Part shown: piece by piece, positions 16,394 to 25,495 of the stretch
Position numbering within the stretch: the first letter of the stretch is position 1
Layout: the number at the start of each line of letters is the position of its first letter
Source of the DNA: an uncultured Dorea sp.
Lineage (GTDB): Bacteria; Bacillota; Clostridia; Lachnospirales; Lachnospiraceae
Assembly: GCA_910580235.1 (NCBI GenBank)
Contig: CAJTVU010000003.1
Span: forward strand, 310,001 to 374,000
Length of the DNA stretch: 64,000 bases
Reading direction: 5' to 3'
The notes under the pieces: model-generated
What the model saw: the letters and a program-made list of their open reading frames with translations, nothing else
Database searches by the model: none
Told to the model about the DNA's origin: nothing
Translations under genes and position numbers: made by a program

Positions 16394-17554
16394 CAGGAGC
16401 CCGATTCCACATGCCACTCCTGCGATAATAAAAGACAGGCTTTGGCCGGCCGCATCTAGCAGATATGGGCACAAGATCGATACGATCCCGTAGCCAATCA
16501 TCACCGCGCCAAAGTTCATCCCCTGATATTTCATACCAAAATGCTCTGCCACCAAAACCGGAAATACGCTTACCACCCCACCGTACATCAGGCACACTAG
16601 CGAAGTAAAAAGAATGAACAGCCCGCCTGTCGCTACTGTAAGCCCCAGCACAGAAACCGTTGCTGCTACATACATCCCCCGTATCACAATCTGACAGCCC
16701 ACCTTGTCAGATAGCCATGGCATAACAAATCTCCCAATAATATTAGCAAAAGATGCAATTACAACTCCGGCGAGCGCCTGTCCATTCGTCAGCCCTCTCT
16801 CCATTCCAAGGGATTTCATCAACGGATTTACAAGCACATATGCAGGGATCGCAAGCGCCATTACTATACAGATAATATAAAACTTCTTCGTCTTCATCAT
16901 TTCTCTCGTTGTATATTGCTTCTGCGATCCAAAAGCAGGCCCTCCTCCTTCTTGGACAGAGGATGCCCTTGCTCCTTGTCCTACAACCTCTGTCGGCGCC
17001 TCTTCAATAAAAAAAGCGCCCAGGCATAAGATTGCATAAAGCAGCGTCACCATCATCATAGCGCTCCTATATCCTCTTGCCGCCAGCACATAGTCACATA
17101 TGGGATTCATAATCACACCTGATATACCTACTACCCCCATAGTAATCCCTGTGGCCAGCCCTCTCTTATCCGGGAACCACGCCTGCGGCACTGCTACCAG
17201 AAGGCTGTAAGCACAGCCAGACCCAAGCCCCCCGATCGCTCCATACCCTACAGATACAAGCCAGGGCATATTATAAGGCGCTACTGCTGCCAGCAAGAAC
17301 CCCGCACACATCACATAGCTTCCAAGTAGGATTGTCCTCTTCGCCCCTATCTTATGCTGCAGATAGCCCCCAATCATATTCCCTACAGCAAAAATGCCGA
17401 TAATGACCGTAAACGGCTGGCTGGATTCCGCCAAAGACACCCCGAACGCTTTCCGCACATAAGGCTGGAACACTGTCCATATGTAAGGATTCCCATGTAC
17501 AAAATTAACTATCGCTGCAATAGCCAATATAAGGTATCTGTTTTTAATCCTCAT
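16373..17554 (-). CDS. MFS transporter, oxalate/formate antiporter-like (OFA) family
   Basis: A 393-residue, 12-segment membrane transporter. The N-terminal region (NRYLILAIAAIVNFVHGNPY) and GGLGSGCAYSLLVAVPQAWFP match the OFA group, which includes oxalate/formate and probable monocarboxylate carriers. A central loop between segments 6 and 7 holds EEAPTEVVGQGARASSVQ. The substrate is not identifiable. The C-terminus LVGDGVK is encoded by a REP-like palindrome, implying that insertion of the element reshaped the end of the gene. A second copy stands 15 bases upstream of the start, so the gene is bracketed by repeats. Confidence 0.88.
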   Translation of the reverse strand: MRIKNRYLILAIAAIVNFVHGNPYIWTVFQPYVRKAFGVSLAESSQPFTVIIGIFAVGNMIGGYLQHKIGAKRTILLGSYVMCAGFLLAAVAPYNMPWLVSVGYGAIGGLGSGCAYSLLVAVPQAWFPDKRGLATGITMGVVGISGVIMNPICDYVLAARGYRSAMMMVTLLYAILCLGAFFIEEAPTEVVGQGARASSVQEGGGPAFGSQKQYTTREMMKTKKFYIICIVMALAIPAYVLVNPLMKSLGMERGLTNGQALAGVVIASFANIIGRFVMPWLSDKVGCQIVIRGMYVAATVSVLGLTVATGGLFILFTSLVCLMYGGVVSVFPVLVAEHFGMKYQGMNFGAVMIGYGIVSILCPYLLDAAGQSLSFIIAGVACGIGLLVGDGVK

Positions 17555-17568
17555 TGCATTCTCCTTTA

Positions 17569-17610
17569 AGTCGGGGACGGGGTAAAATGAATTTTACCCC
17601 GTCCCCAACT
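17569..17610. repeat. REP-like palindrome, GGGGACGGGG family, copy 4
   Basis: A 42-base palindrome with one mismatched pair (AGTCGGGG versus CCCCAACT) and a GA centre. It begins four bases after the murA stop codon and lies upstream of the MFS gene. Confidence 0.92.
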
Positions 17611-17613
17611 TAA

Positions 17614-18906
17614 CTAACTAACTTTCAGTTTAAATTTCTGTATATCTCTTTCCGTCTCAACTTGTTCAATAATCCCGCCGATACTCTGGAGCTTCTCTTC
17701 GAACCGCTCATATCCTCTCTGGATATATACGATGTCGTCCACGATCGTAAATCCGTCCGTTGCCAGCCCTGCAATGCACAGCGCCGCTCCGGCGCGAAGA
17801 TCCAGCGCGCTGACGCGGGCAGCGGAAAGCTTCTTTACCCCTTCAATAACAGCAGAATTTCCTTCTACCTTAATGTTTGCGCCCATTCTGGCCAGCTCAT
17901 CTAAATATTTAAAACGATTTTCAAATATAGTCTCCGTAATCGTGCTTGTTCCTGAGCACAGCGCCAGCGTCACTCCTATCTGAGGCTGCATATCCGTAGG
18001 GAATCCCGGATAGGGGAGCGTCTTAACATGGGTGCTGCCAAGCCCGCCTTTCGATACGACGCGCACCGCATCGTCGAACTCTTCTATCTCGCAGCCAATC
18101 TCTGCCAGCTTCGCGATCGTCGCCTCCAAATGCTTTGGGATCACGTTCAGTACTGTCACATCGCCCCTTGTAGCCGCCGCGGCAAACATAAATGTCCCCG
18201 CTTCTATCTGATCTGGGATAACAGAGTACTCCGCGCTGTGCAGGCGCTGTACGCCGCGGATCTTAATGACATCTGTTCCTGCCCCCCTGATGTTAGCGCC
18301 CATTCTGTTCAGGAAATTAGCAACGTCAACCACATGAGGCTCTTTCGCCACATTTTCCATAATCGTAATGCCATCGGCCATAGTAGCCGCCATCATCACA
18401 TTAATCGTAGCTCCTACGCTCACGCCGTCAAAATAAATATGCTTTCCAGACAGCCTATCTGCCTCTGCGATAATCTTGCCATGTTCAATATCCACATCGG
18501 CTCCCAGCGCGCGGAAGCCTTTCAGATGCTGATCAATCGGCCTGCTCCCAATGTTACATCCGCCAGGAAGGGCTACCTCGGCATGTTTGTACTTCCCAAG
18601 CAATGCGCCTAACAAATAGTAAGATGCTCTGATCTTCTTAATATAATCGTACTCAATACTGACATTATTGATCCTGTTCCCGCTGATCTCAACAGTATGG
18701 CGGTCAATGCGGCGGACATGCCCGCCTATGCCTGCAATAGCGTCCAGCATTACATTAATATCATTCACATCTGGAATGTTATCAATATGAACGGTCTCAT
18801 CCGTCATAATCGCCGCGGCAAGAATTGCAAGCGCTGCATTTTTTGCTCCGCCGATCTCAACCTCCCCTACGAGAGGATGGCCGCCTTTAATAATATATTG
18901 TTTCAT
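17614..18906 (-). CDS. murA: UDP-N-acetylglucosamine 1-carboxyvinyltransferase
   Basis: First committed step of peptidoglycan synthesis: transfer of enolpyruvate to UDP-GlcNAc. The 430 residues show the conserved GGAKNAALAILAAAIMTDE near the N-terminus and LPGGCNIGSRPIDQHLKG, containing the fosfomycin-target cysteine in its usual place near residue 115. DMQPQIGVTLAL and DLRAGAALCIAGLATDG are also present. A promoter is visible upstream. It is a single gene here with no mur neighbours. Confidence 0.97.
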   Translation of the reverse strand: MKQYIIKGGHPLVGEVEIGGAKNAALAILAAAIMTDETVHIDNIPDVNDINVMLDAIAGIGGHVRRIDRHTVEISGNRINNVSIEYDYIKKIRASYYLLGALLGKYKHAEVALPGGCNIGSRPIDQHLKGFRALGADVDIEHGKIIAEADRLSGKHIYFDGVSVGATINVMMAATMADGITIMENVAKEPHVVDVANFLNRMGANIRGAGTDVIKIRGVQRLHSAEYSVIPDQIEAGTFMFAAAATRGDVTVLNVIPKHLEATIAKLAEIGCEIEEFDDAVRVVSKGGLGSTHVKTLPYPGFPTDMQPQIGVTLALCSGTSTITETIFENRFKYLDELARMGANIKVEGNSAVIEGVKKLSAARVSALDLRAGAALCIAGLATDGFTIVDDIVYIQRGYERFEEKLQSIGGIIEQVETERDIQKFKLKVS

Positions 18907-18954
18907 TGACTACACCTCAAAACTAAAACTCTTTTTCCCCTATATACATTCAAC

Positions 18955-18982
18955 AGTATATCACAAAACCTCGATTTGTAAA
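18955..18982 (-). promoter_or_regulatory. Promoter of murA
   Basis: TTTACA, 16 bases, TATACT on the minus strand, about 50 bases before the murA start codon. Confidence 0.6.
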
Positions 18983-19004
18983 TGATTTTTTACAAATATG
19001 TAAC

Positions 19005-19520
19005 TTATCTGTAATATTTTACCGTTTCCGGTAGAATCTCCATGACTTTGTCGATTGTCTCCTCAAGACTCAGCCCGTCTTCACAGACAGTTACATCCGC
19101 ATATTTTTCAAATAGCCGGACCCTCTCATCATACAGATTCTGGAAAGTCTGTCCTTCCCTGAGCACGACCCCGCGGTTTTTTGCATTCTTAAGCCTCTTA
19201 TTTATTATGTCATAAGATATTTTCAAATATACGACTGTTCCGATCTCTTTATAATGCTGCATGGCATTCTCGCAATATACGATGCTGCCGCCTGGAGAAA
19301 TAACTGTATTATCAGCCTCAATGGAACAATTGATGCGGTCTTCCACTTCAAGGAACCCGTCCGCACCTTTCTCCTCAATAATCTCTTTTAAAAGCTTTCC
19401 TTCTTCTTCCTGTATTACGATATCAGCATCTATAAACTGAAATCCCAGGCGTTTTGCAAGAACTACGCCCACAGTACTTTTGCCTGCCGCCGGCATTCCA
19501 ATAAAAATGATATTTCCCAT
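19005..19520 (-). CDS. aroK: Shikimate kinase
   Basis: Phosphorylates shikimate in the chorismate pathway. The 171-residue protein starts MGNIIFIGMPAAGKST, with the P-loop at about 8-16. DADIVIQEEEG carries the shikimate-binding Asp, and SPGGSIVYCENAM is the glycine motif that binds the substrate carboxylate. An upstream in-frame start would add ten residues, but AAAGGGCGG sits just before this ATG and the P-loop position favours it. It is separated from aroF and aroB, which lie about 22 kb away on the other strand. Confidence 0.88.
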   Translation of the reverse strand: MGNIIFIGMPAAGKSTVGVVLAKRLGFQFIDADIVIQEEEGKLLKEIIEEKGADGFLEVEDRINCSIEADNTVISPGGSIVYCENAMQHYKEIGTVVYLKISYDIINKRLKNAKNRGVVLREGQTFQNLYDERVRLFEKYADVTVCEDGLSLEETIDKVMEILPETVKYYR

Positions 19521-19585
19521 GTCAGCCGCCCTTTCTTTTGTTTTCCGCAACTATTCTACCATATCTGCACTCGTCCGTCCACTCT

Positions 19586-19972
19586 CTAATAGCTAAAAAG
19601 CCCTCTGCCAGCCATTCCTCTGAAGCTTCTGTGCTCGTTCCTCCTCTTCATCAGCTCCTGATATACCAATACTTCGATAAGATCATTCAGCCAGCTCCCC
19701 GGATTTTCCTCTCCCTCTTTGGCCTGATCGTAAATCCTCTTGCATACAAGGCGCAGCTGCAGACGGTCAGGATATTCATCATACATCATGCTCCCGGTAT
19801 ATTCCAGACGGTCGCACTCCTCCTCTATAAAAGGAAGCAGCCGTTTGGCCGTCGCCGGGTACATACTCTTCATATAATCATAATCCCGCCTGTCTATTCT
19901 TCCCTCATCCTGTACGGCGCCATACATAAATGAGTTTTGATAAGTCATATAATAGGGCAGTTTGTTATTCAT
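19586..19972 (-). CDS. Conserved hypothetical protein
   Basis: I do not recognise a functional family. The likely product is 128 residues starting MNNKLPYYMTYQNSF, with GGAG nine bases upstream; a longer frame from 20020 adds 16 residues but has no ribosome site. The protein is soluble and rich in Tyr, Arg and Glu, and mostly helical in appearance (YMKSMYPATAKRLLPFIEEE). It is probably a lineage-restricted protein. It follows a REP-like repeat and precedes aroK by about 65 bases. Confidence 0.7.
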   Translation of the reverse strand: MNNKLPYYMTYQNSFMYGAVQDEGRIDRRDYDYMKSMYPATAKRLLPFIEEECDRLEYTGSMMYDEYPDRLQLRLVCKRIYDQAKEGEENPGSWLNDLIEVLVYQELMKRRNEHRSFRGMAGRGLFSY

Positions 19973-20033
19973 AGGCACACGCTCCAAAAAATAAATATCT
20001 ACTTTAATATATGCGTCCACCAGGGAAAAGTGT

Positions 20034-20075
20034 AATTGGGGACGGGATAAAATGAATTTTACCCCGTCCCCAATT
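20034..20075. repeat. REP-like palindrome, GGGGACGGGG family, copy 5
   Basis: A 42-base palindrome with ends AATTGGGG and CCCCAATT, one A mismatch in the first arm (GGGATAAAAT) and a GA centre. It starts two bases after the stop codon of V-ATPase subunit D. Confidence 0.92.
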
Positions 20076-20077
20076 GA

Positions 20078-20734
20078 TTATCTTTCACTATATTTATGCG
20101 CTTCCTCAAGCATCATATCTTTTACTTTCATCAGACGGATTTGGGAGCTTCTTTCGTTCTCGTCCAGCTTCATCGTGATATATTTTATAGTTGCCTGAGC
20201 TTCCGGAATCGTTACATGCTCCAGCGCGTTTACACGGCGTCTCGTCTTCTCGATCTCAGCCGCCATAAGCTGGCACGCTTTTTCTGTCTCCGCAAGTTTC
20301 AGCATATCCGGCAAAATATCTGCCAGAGATTTTACGGCTCCGTCAAGGTCGCTTGATGTGAACGCAAATCCGTAAGAGTAGATATCATTCGCATCTGCCG
20401 TCCTCGTCTTCGTCTCAAAGACCGGGATATTTACGCTCATAACGTTCTTCTTCCCCATCTCAAGATCTACTTCCTGTTTCGGTGCCATAAGTGCTGTATT
20501 CAGCGTTGCCTCATCCATTCCGGCCTTGGCAATGACAAAATTCTTATTTGCAGAGAGGATCCCGGCCTCTACCTTCTCTCGAAGCGCCATATTCTCCTTC
20601 ACCAGCTCCAGGAACTGGCGCATCAGCTCGTCACGTTTGTCTTTCAGGAGCTTGTGCCCCCTTCTTGCCGTGACCAGCTTGCGCTTCGTCTTGGTAAGCT
20701 CCATACGGGTAGGAGTAATCTGCTTAGATGCCAT
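20078..20734 (-). CDS. atpD: V-type ATPase 1 subunit D (central stalk)
   Basis: Central-stalk rotor of the first V/A-type ATPase, linking the A3B3 head to the K ring through subunits F and C. The 218-residue protein is a long antiparallel coiled coil. Its N-terminal family signature is PTRMELTKTKRKLVTARRGH, and the C-terminal helix contains ETEKACQLMAAEIEKTRRRV. It is the last gene of the operon, 235 bases beyond subunit B, a gap filled by repeats. Confidence 0.95.
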   Translation of the reverse strand: MASKQITPTRMELTKTKRKLVTARRGHKLLKDKRDELMRQFLELVKENMALREKVEAGILSANKNFVIAKAGMDEATLNTALMAPKQEVDLEMGKKNVMSVNIPVFETKTRTADANDIYSYGFAFTSSDLDGAVKSLADILPDMLKLAETEKACQLMAAEIEKTRRRVNALEHVTIPEAQATIKYITMKLDENERSSQIRLMKVKDMMLEEAHKYSER

Positions 20735-20772
20735 TTGTTACCTCCTTCTTAACTTCCTTTGGGAACATAAAT

Positions 20773-20898
20773 TACGCCATGCCCCATCTCGCTTTCGCTC
20801 GCTTCAGCTTGATGGTGGGCATACGCCTTTAGCCTTCTTCGTAACGCCATGCCCCATCTCGCTTTCGCTTCGCTCCACCTCGATGGTGGGCGTACGCC
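20773..20898. repeat. Two tandem imperfect repeats inside the V-ATPase 1 operon
   Basis: Two copies of about 55 bases, each starting CGCCATGCCCCATCTCGC and ending GATGGTGGGC followed by ATACGCC or GTACGCC (20773-20827 and 20842-20898). Each can fold on itself because ATGCCCCATC and GATGGTGGGCAT are near-complementary. They lie between the genes for subunits B and D. Confidence 0.8.
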
Positions 20899-20911
20899 CT
20901 ATACATCTGCA

Positions 20912-20966
20912 CAAAAACATCTATCCGCGGATAAATCCGCATATCTGTTTTTGCACAGATGTGCAT
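20912..20966. repeat. Nested palindrome directly behind the V-ATPase 1 subunit B gene
   Basis: CATCTGCACAAAAACA pairs with TGTTTTTGCACAGATG with small mismatches. The interior has a second dyad around TATCCGCGGATA and ATCCGC. It starts four bases from the atpB stop codon on the minus strand, within an operon that continues to atpD. Confidence 0.7.
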
Positions 20967-20969
20967 GGC

Positions 20970-22343
20970 TTATTGTTTGCCATAGTATTGATCTAAGAAT
21001 TTGTCATCGATTCGTTTGAGCTCTGCTCTTGGCAGCATGGATAGGAGCTTCCAGCCGATGGCCAGTGTCTCTTCGATGGAGCGGTCGTTCGTGTAGCCCT
21101 GAGAAACGTATTCTTTCTCAAATGCGTCTGCGAACTCTGCGTACTTTAAGTCGATCTCCGTCAGAGCCGCCTCGCCAAGGATCGTCATAAGCTCTTTCGC
21201 ATCCTTACCACGAGAGTAAGCAGCAAACAGCTGGTTCATCGTATTGGAGTGATCTGCCCTTGTCTTGCCCTCGCCGATACCTTTATCTTTCAGACGGGAA
21301 AGAGAAGGTAATACGTCGATTGGCGGCTGTAAGCCTTTCCGATATAATTCACGGCTTAAGATTACCTGTCCCTCTGTGATGTAGCCTGTCAGGTCAGGGA
21401 TCGGATGAGTCTTATCATCTTCCGGCATAGTCAGGATCGGGATCATCGTAATACTTCCGTTCTTCCCTCTCTGACGCCCTGCTCTCTCATACATCGTCGC
21501 AAGGTCAGTGTACATATATCCCGGATATCCACGGCGTCCCGGAACTTCCTTCTTAGCAGCGGAAATCTCACGGAGCGCGTCCGCATAGTTCGTAATATCT
21601 GTTAAGATAACAAGTACGTGCATCTCTTTCTCAAACGCCAGATACTCTGCCGCCGTCAGCGCCATACGAGGCGTAGAGATACGCTCTACAGCCGGGTCGT
21701 TCGCAAGGTTGATGAAGAGGACTGTCCTGTCGATCGCTCCCGTCTCCTTAAAAGACTCTATAAAGTAGTTCGACTCCTCGAACGTAATACCCATAGCCGC
21801 GAATACAACGGCGAACTTCTCGTCTGTCCCGCGTACCTTCGCCTGTCTTGCGATCTGCGCCGCAAGCTGAGAGTGCGGCAGGCCGGAACAGGAGAAGATA
21901 GGCAGCTTCTGCCCACGGACAAGCGTATTCAGGCCGTCGATAGCCGATACGCCCGTCTGGATGAACTCCTCCGGGTATACGCGCGCCGCCGGGTTCATAG
22001 GAAGGCCGTTAATATCTCTCCTCTCCTCCGGGAGGATCTCCGGGCCGTCGTCGATCGGGCGCCCAAGCCCGTCGAATACCCGTCCAAGCATATCGCCTGA
22101 AACTCCAAGCTCCATGCTCTTTCCGAGGAAACGCACTTTACTGTTGCTTAAGTTAATACCACTGGCATTTTCGAAGAGCTGTACGACTGCCTTGTCTCCA
22201 TCAATCTCCAGCACTTTACAACGGCGCTTCTCGCCGCTTGCAAGCTCGATCTCGCCAAGCTCGTCGTACGCGACATTCTCTACGCCCTTTACCATCATAA
22301 GCGGTCCGGCAACTTCCTGTATGGTTCTATATTCCTTTGGCAT
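20970..22343 (-). CDS. atpB: V-type ATPase 1 subunit B
   Basis: Non-catalytic head subunit of V-ATPase 1, forming alternating A3B3 sites. It has 457 residues with the expected features: [21 protein letters not shown] at the start, [31 protein letters not shown]-type sequence with Cys in [10 protein letters not shown], and [20 protein letters not shown] and [15 protein letters not shown] late in the protein. As usual for B subunits there is no P-loop. Only two bases separate it from subunit A. Confidence 0.96.
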   Translation of the reverse strand: [457 protein letters not shown]

Positions 22344-22345
22344 AA

Positions 22346-24115
22346 TTAGAAGTCCTCCTTCCCAAATGCGCCTGCAATCTCGTTATGCAGCTCATTCATA
22401 ATTTTCTCGTACTCTGCCTCAATATTCTCAACCGTCGTATATTTATAACGTCCGATCCTCTCTCTTACATCCATGCTAAGAAGGACTTTCATAGACGCAC
22501 CGTTATTTAATGCCTCTAAAGACTTCTCATAGAACGCAAGCACCAGCTTCATCATCAGATACTGCTTCCGAAGAGGAGTATACGTATCTACTTCATGGAA
22601 GGAGTTCTGATGCAGGAAGTCCTCACGGATAGAGCGGGCTGCCTCCATCTTAAGACGGTCGCCCGGTGAGAGCGCATCCATACCTACCATCTGCACGATC
22701 TCTTCCAATGCAGCCTCTTCCGTCAGAAGGCTCATCATCTTCTGGCGGTCTTCCATCCAGTCTTCTGCGACAGTGCCGTTAAACCAATCCTGCATGTTGT
22801 CAAGATACAAAGAGTAGCTTGTCAGCCAGTTGATGGCCGGGAAATGCCTCTTATATGCAAGAGCAGAATCCAGTCCCCAGAATACCTTAACGATACGTAA
22901 GGTGGCCTGTGATACCGGCTCAGAAGTATCTCCACCCGGAGGAGATACGGCCCCGATAACGGACAGCGCGCCCTCTCTTCCGTCTTTTCCAAGAGATACC
23001 ACACGTCCCGCCCTCTCGTAGAACTCTGCAAGACGAGAGCCTAAGTATGCAGGGTAGCCTTCCTCGCCCGGCATCTCTTCCAGACGTCCCGACATCTCAC
23101 GGAGCGCCTCTGCCCAACGTGATGTAGAGTCTGCCATAAGAGCTACAGAATATCCCATGTCGCGGAAATACTCTGCGATTGTAATACCTGTGTAGATAGA
23201 CGCCTCACGGGCTGCGAACGGCATATCGGATGTGTTCGCGATAAGAACGGTCCTCTCCATAAGGGAGCGCCCCGTCTTCGGGTCTTTCAGCTCCGGGAAC
23301 TCGTTCAGAACGTCCGTCATCTCGTTCCCACGCTCTCCACAGCCGATATATACTACGATATCGGCCTCTGCCCATTTGGCCAGCTGATGCTGGATAACTG
23401 TCTTGCCGCTTCCGAAAGGCCCCGGAACGGCCGCAACGCCGCCCTTGGCGATCGGGAAGAACATATCTACTACACGCTGCCCTGTCACAAGAGGAGCGTC
23501 CAGAGGAAGCTTCTTCACGTACGGACGCCCTCTGCGGACCGGCCATCTCTGCATCATCGTAAGCTCTTTGTCGCCGTCCTTCGTAGAAATGACTGCAACA
23601 GTCTCCTCTACAGTGAACTCACCAGATTTGATCTCTTTTACCGTTCCCTCTACTCCGTAAGGAACCATAATCTTCTGCTCTACAACAGCCGTCTCCTGGA
23701 CAGTTCCAAGTATGTCTCCTGCCTCTACTTCCTGCCCGACTGTCGCTACCGGGACAAATTCCCATTTCTTATCTCTTTTCAGAGAAGCAACCTCAACGCC
23801 TCGCTGTAAGTTGTTTCCTGAAACCTTCATAATATCGTCAAGCGGACGCTGGATACCGTCATAAATGCTTGTAATAAGGCCGGGGCCCAGCTCAACGGAC
23901 ATCGGCGCGCCTGTAGACTCTACCGGCTCGCCGGGGCCCAGCCCTGACGTCTCCTCGTATACCTGGATAGACGCCTCATCACCATGCATCTCGATGATTT
24001 CCCCAATCAGACGCTGCTTGCTTACACGTACAACGTCTGACATGTTGGCATCGCGCATACCGGACGCAATGACAAGCGGTCCCGCCACTTTTTTAATTGT
24101 ACCTATGCTACTCAT
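22346..24115 (-). CDS. atpA: V-type ATPase 1 catalytic subunit A
   Basis: Catalytic subunit of the head; hydrolyses or makes ATP. It has 589 residues. The P-loop GPFGSGKT is at 232-239, the typical non-homologous region insert lies at about 110-190, and ALMADSTSRWAEALREMSGRLEEMP contains the catalytic base region. SVIGAVSPPGGDTSEPV is also conserved. Its P-loop differs from that of the second system (GGFGTGKT). It is transcribed with B, two bases away. Confidence 0.97.
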   Translation of the reverse strand: MSSIGTIKKVAGPLVIASGMRDANMSDVVRVSKQRLIGEIIEMHGDEASIQVYEETSGLGPGEPVESTGAPMSVELGPGLITSIYDGIQRPLDDIMKVSGNNLQRGVEVASLKRDKKWEFVPVATVGQEVEAGDILGTVQETAVVEQKIMVPYGVEGTVKEIKSGEFTVEETVAVISTKDGDKELTMMQRWPVRRGRPYVKKLPLDAPLVTGQRVVDMFFPIAKGGVAAVPGPFGSGKTVIQHQLAKWAEADIVVYIGCGERGNEMTDVLNEFPELKDPKTGRSLMERTVLIANTSDMPFAAREASIYTGITIAEYFRDMGYSVALMADSTSRWAEALREMSGRLEEMPGEEGYPAYLGSRLAEFYERAGRVVSLGKDGREGALSVIGAVSPPGGDTSEPVSQATLRIVKVFWGLDSALAYKRHFPAINWLTSYSLYLDNMQDWFNGTVAEDWMEDRQKMMSLLTEEAALEEIVQMVGMDALSPGDRLKMEAARSIREDFLHQNSFHEVDTYTPLRKQYLMMKLVLAFYEKSLEALNNGASMKVLLSMDVRERIGRYKYTTVENIEAEYEKIMNELHNEIAGAFGKEDF

Positions 24116-24122
24116 TTGGACG

Positions 24123-24193
24123 AATCACCTTACCTTTCTTTAAAATATCGCCTTGCCAGGCTCGCTCTCCCCTATGGGGCTTACGTGCATGGC
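24123..24193. repeat. Short hairpin repeat between V-ATPase 1 subunits F and A
   Basis: On the minus strand the stretch starts GCCATGCACGTAAGCCCC right after the subunit F stop, with CCCC-ATA-GGGG and later GAGAGCGAGCCTGGC. The first nine bases, GCCATGCAC, are the same as those just behind the subunit B stop, so it may be a degraded relative of those repeats. Confidence 0.45.
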
Positions 24194-24508
24194 CTAGCTA
24201 AATAAGATATCTGAGCCTACCGCTACTTCCACAGACTTCTTCACTCCCGCGATCCCTGCTCCAGTATTGCCTGCAATGCCTGGGATCTGGATGATCGCCG
24301 GTGAGATCTGCTCCTGATATCTCTCTATCTCATGTTTGAGCTCCGCCGCCCAGTTCTCTGTGATATAGATGATTCCATATCCTCCGGACGCCAGTGTGGA
24401 AAGCTCCTCTGCTGCTTCTTCGCGGGTATTTACCGGGAATGTGTCAAGACCCAGCGTAGCGAAGCCGTAAATACTGTCATAGTCGCCTAATACTGCAATC
24501 TTATACAT
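24194..24508 (-). CDS. atpF: V-type ATPase 1 subunit F
   Basis: Small central-stalk subunit (104 residues) that binds subunit D. The Rossmann-like fold is typical: YKIAVLGDYDSIYGFATLGLD at the N-terminus, GIIYITENWA in the middle and IPGIAGNTGAG before a C-terminal helix. The start overlaps the 3' end of subunit C by 8 bases. Confidence 0.93.
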   Translation of the reverse strand: MYKIAVLGDYDSIYGFATLGLDTFPVNTREEAAEELSTLASGGYGIIYITENWAAELKHEIERYQEQISPAIIQIPGIAGNTGAGIAGVKKSVEVAVGSDILFS

Positions 24509-25469
24509 ACATCTCCCTTACCCTTTCCCGGATTGAATCTTCCGGCAAATCGTTAAGCTTTCCGGAAAGAATGATTCGTACCGTTTTAATCTCATTCTGT
24601 CTTGCAATTACATAGGCGATCACAGGCCCAATCGTAAATGCATTATATTTCTGCGGGGTAATGGTCTGAATGATACGGTTATCGCACCATCTCTCAAATG
24701 CTGACGGAGACTCGGCCAAAGCCTCTGCTCCTTCCGCATAGGCAGTGCCCATAAGATACTCTCTTATAGAGTCCATGCCATTCAGCGCTGCTTTCGCAAG
24801 CGCCGTAACGCTTACCGTGTCACAGTCTGCCATCGCCCGGGTCATAAAGTCTAATGACTTCGCGGTTTTCTGCGAACGCACAGCGATCTTAATGTCTGCC
24901 ACTGCCACCGTTGATTCAGCGTAATCCCGTATAATAGGATCCTTCGCCTCTTTCCCGGCCGCATACACTGCATCAAGCGCCGCCCTGTCGATGATCACAT
25001 CGCACAGCTGTCCGTCCCTTGTATGAAGCAACGCCTCATACGCCTCTGCCGCTGCATTCTGCATATTCGCAGGAAGCTTGCCGAACTCTTTCTCACGCAC
25101 GATCTCGAGCATCACATCGCCTGGGATGGACACGTCGTCATAGAAAATGTGTCGGTTCTTCTCCTCCGTGCATACTTCTTTAATCGCAGCCTTCAGGTTG
25201 TGGAAGAGCTTCGGATAGGACAGCACGTCGAACTTATCCATCTCCACATGCAGGTCTTTTACGACCTCCCATATCTTCTCCTCTTCCCTGCCCAGCATCG
25301 CCTCAGCTTCCAGAGGGGTATCGCTGTCCCCCCAGCCCTTCTCGGACAAGAACTGCAGGCACTGCTCATAATCGGAACAGGCAATCAGCTGATCTATCGT
25401 CGCATTGGAGAACAATGCGACCTCTAAGGCACGTATGCGCGCAACCGCGTAGGTATATAATTCGCTCAT
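24501..25469 (-). CDS. atpC: V-type ATPase 1 subunit C
   Basis: Funnel-shaped adaptor (322 residues) that connects the D-F shaft to the K ring; also called subunit d in other systems. Helical throughout, with the N-terminal family features YTYAVARIRALE and LSNATIDQLI-type sequence, and the late segment NAFTIGPVIAYVIARQNEIK. It overlaps atpF. Confidence 0.92.
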   Translation of the reverse strand: MSELYTYAVARIRALEVALFSNATIDQLIACSDYEQCLQFLSEKGWGDSDTPLEAEAMLGREEEKIWEVVKDLHVEMDKFDVLSYPKLFHNLKAAIKEVCTEEKNRHIFYDDVSIPGDVMLEIVREKEFGKLPANMQNAAAEAYEALLHTRDGQLCDVIIDRAALDAVYAAGKEAKDPIIRDYAESTVAVADIKIAVRSQKTAKSLDFMTRAMADCDTVSVTALAKAALNGMDSIREYLMGTAYAEGAEALAESPSAFERWCDNRIIQTITPQKYNAFTIGPVIAYVIARQNEIKTVRIILSGKLNDLPEDSIRERVREMYV

Positions 25470-25495
25470 GTTAAACCTCCCTTTCGGCCACGCTC

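Noticed and set aside
20773..20966. Possible CRISPR array or IS end inside the V-ATPase operon
   Set aside because: Only two tandem copies plus a palindrome, no regular spacers and no cas or transposase gene nearby.
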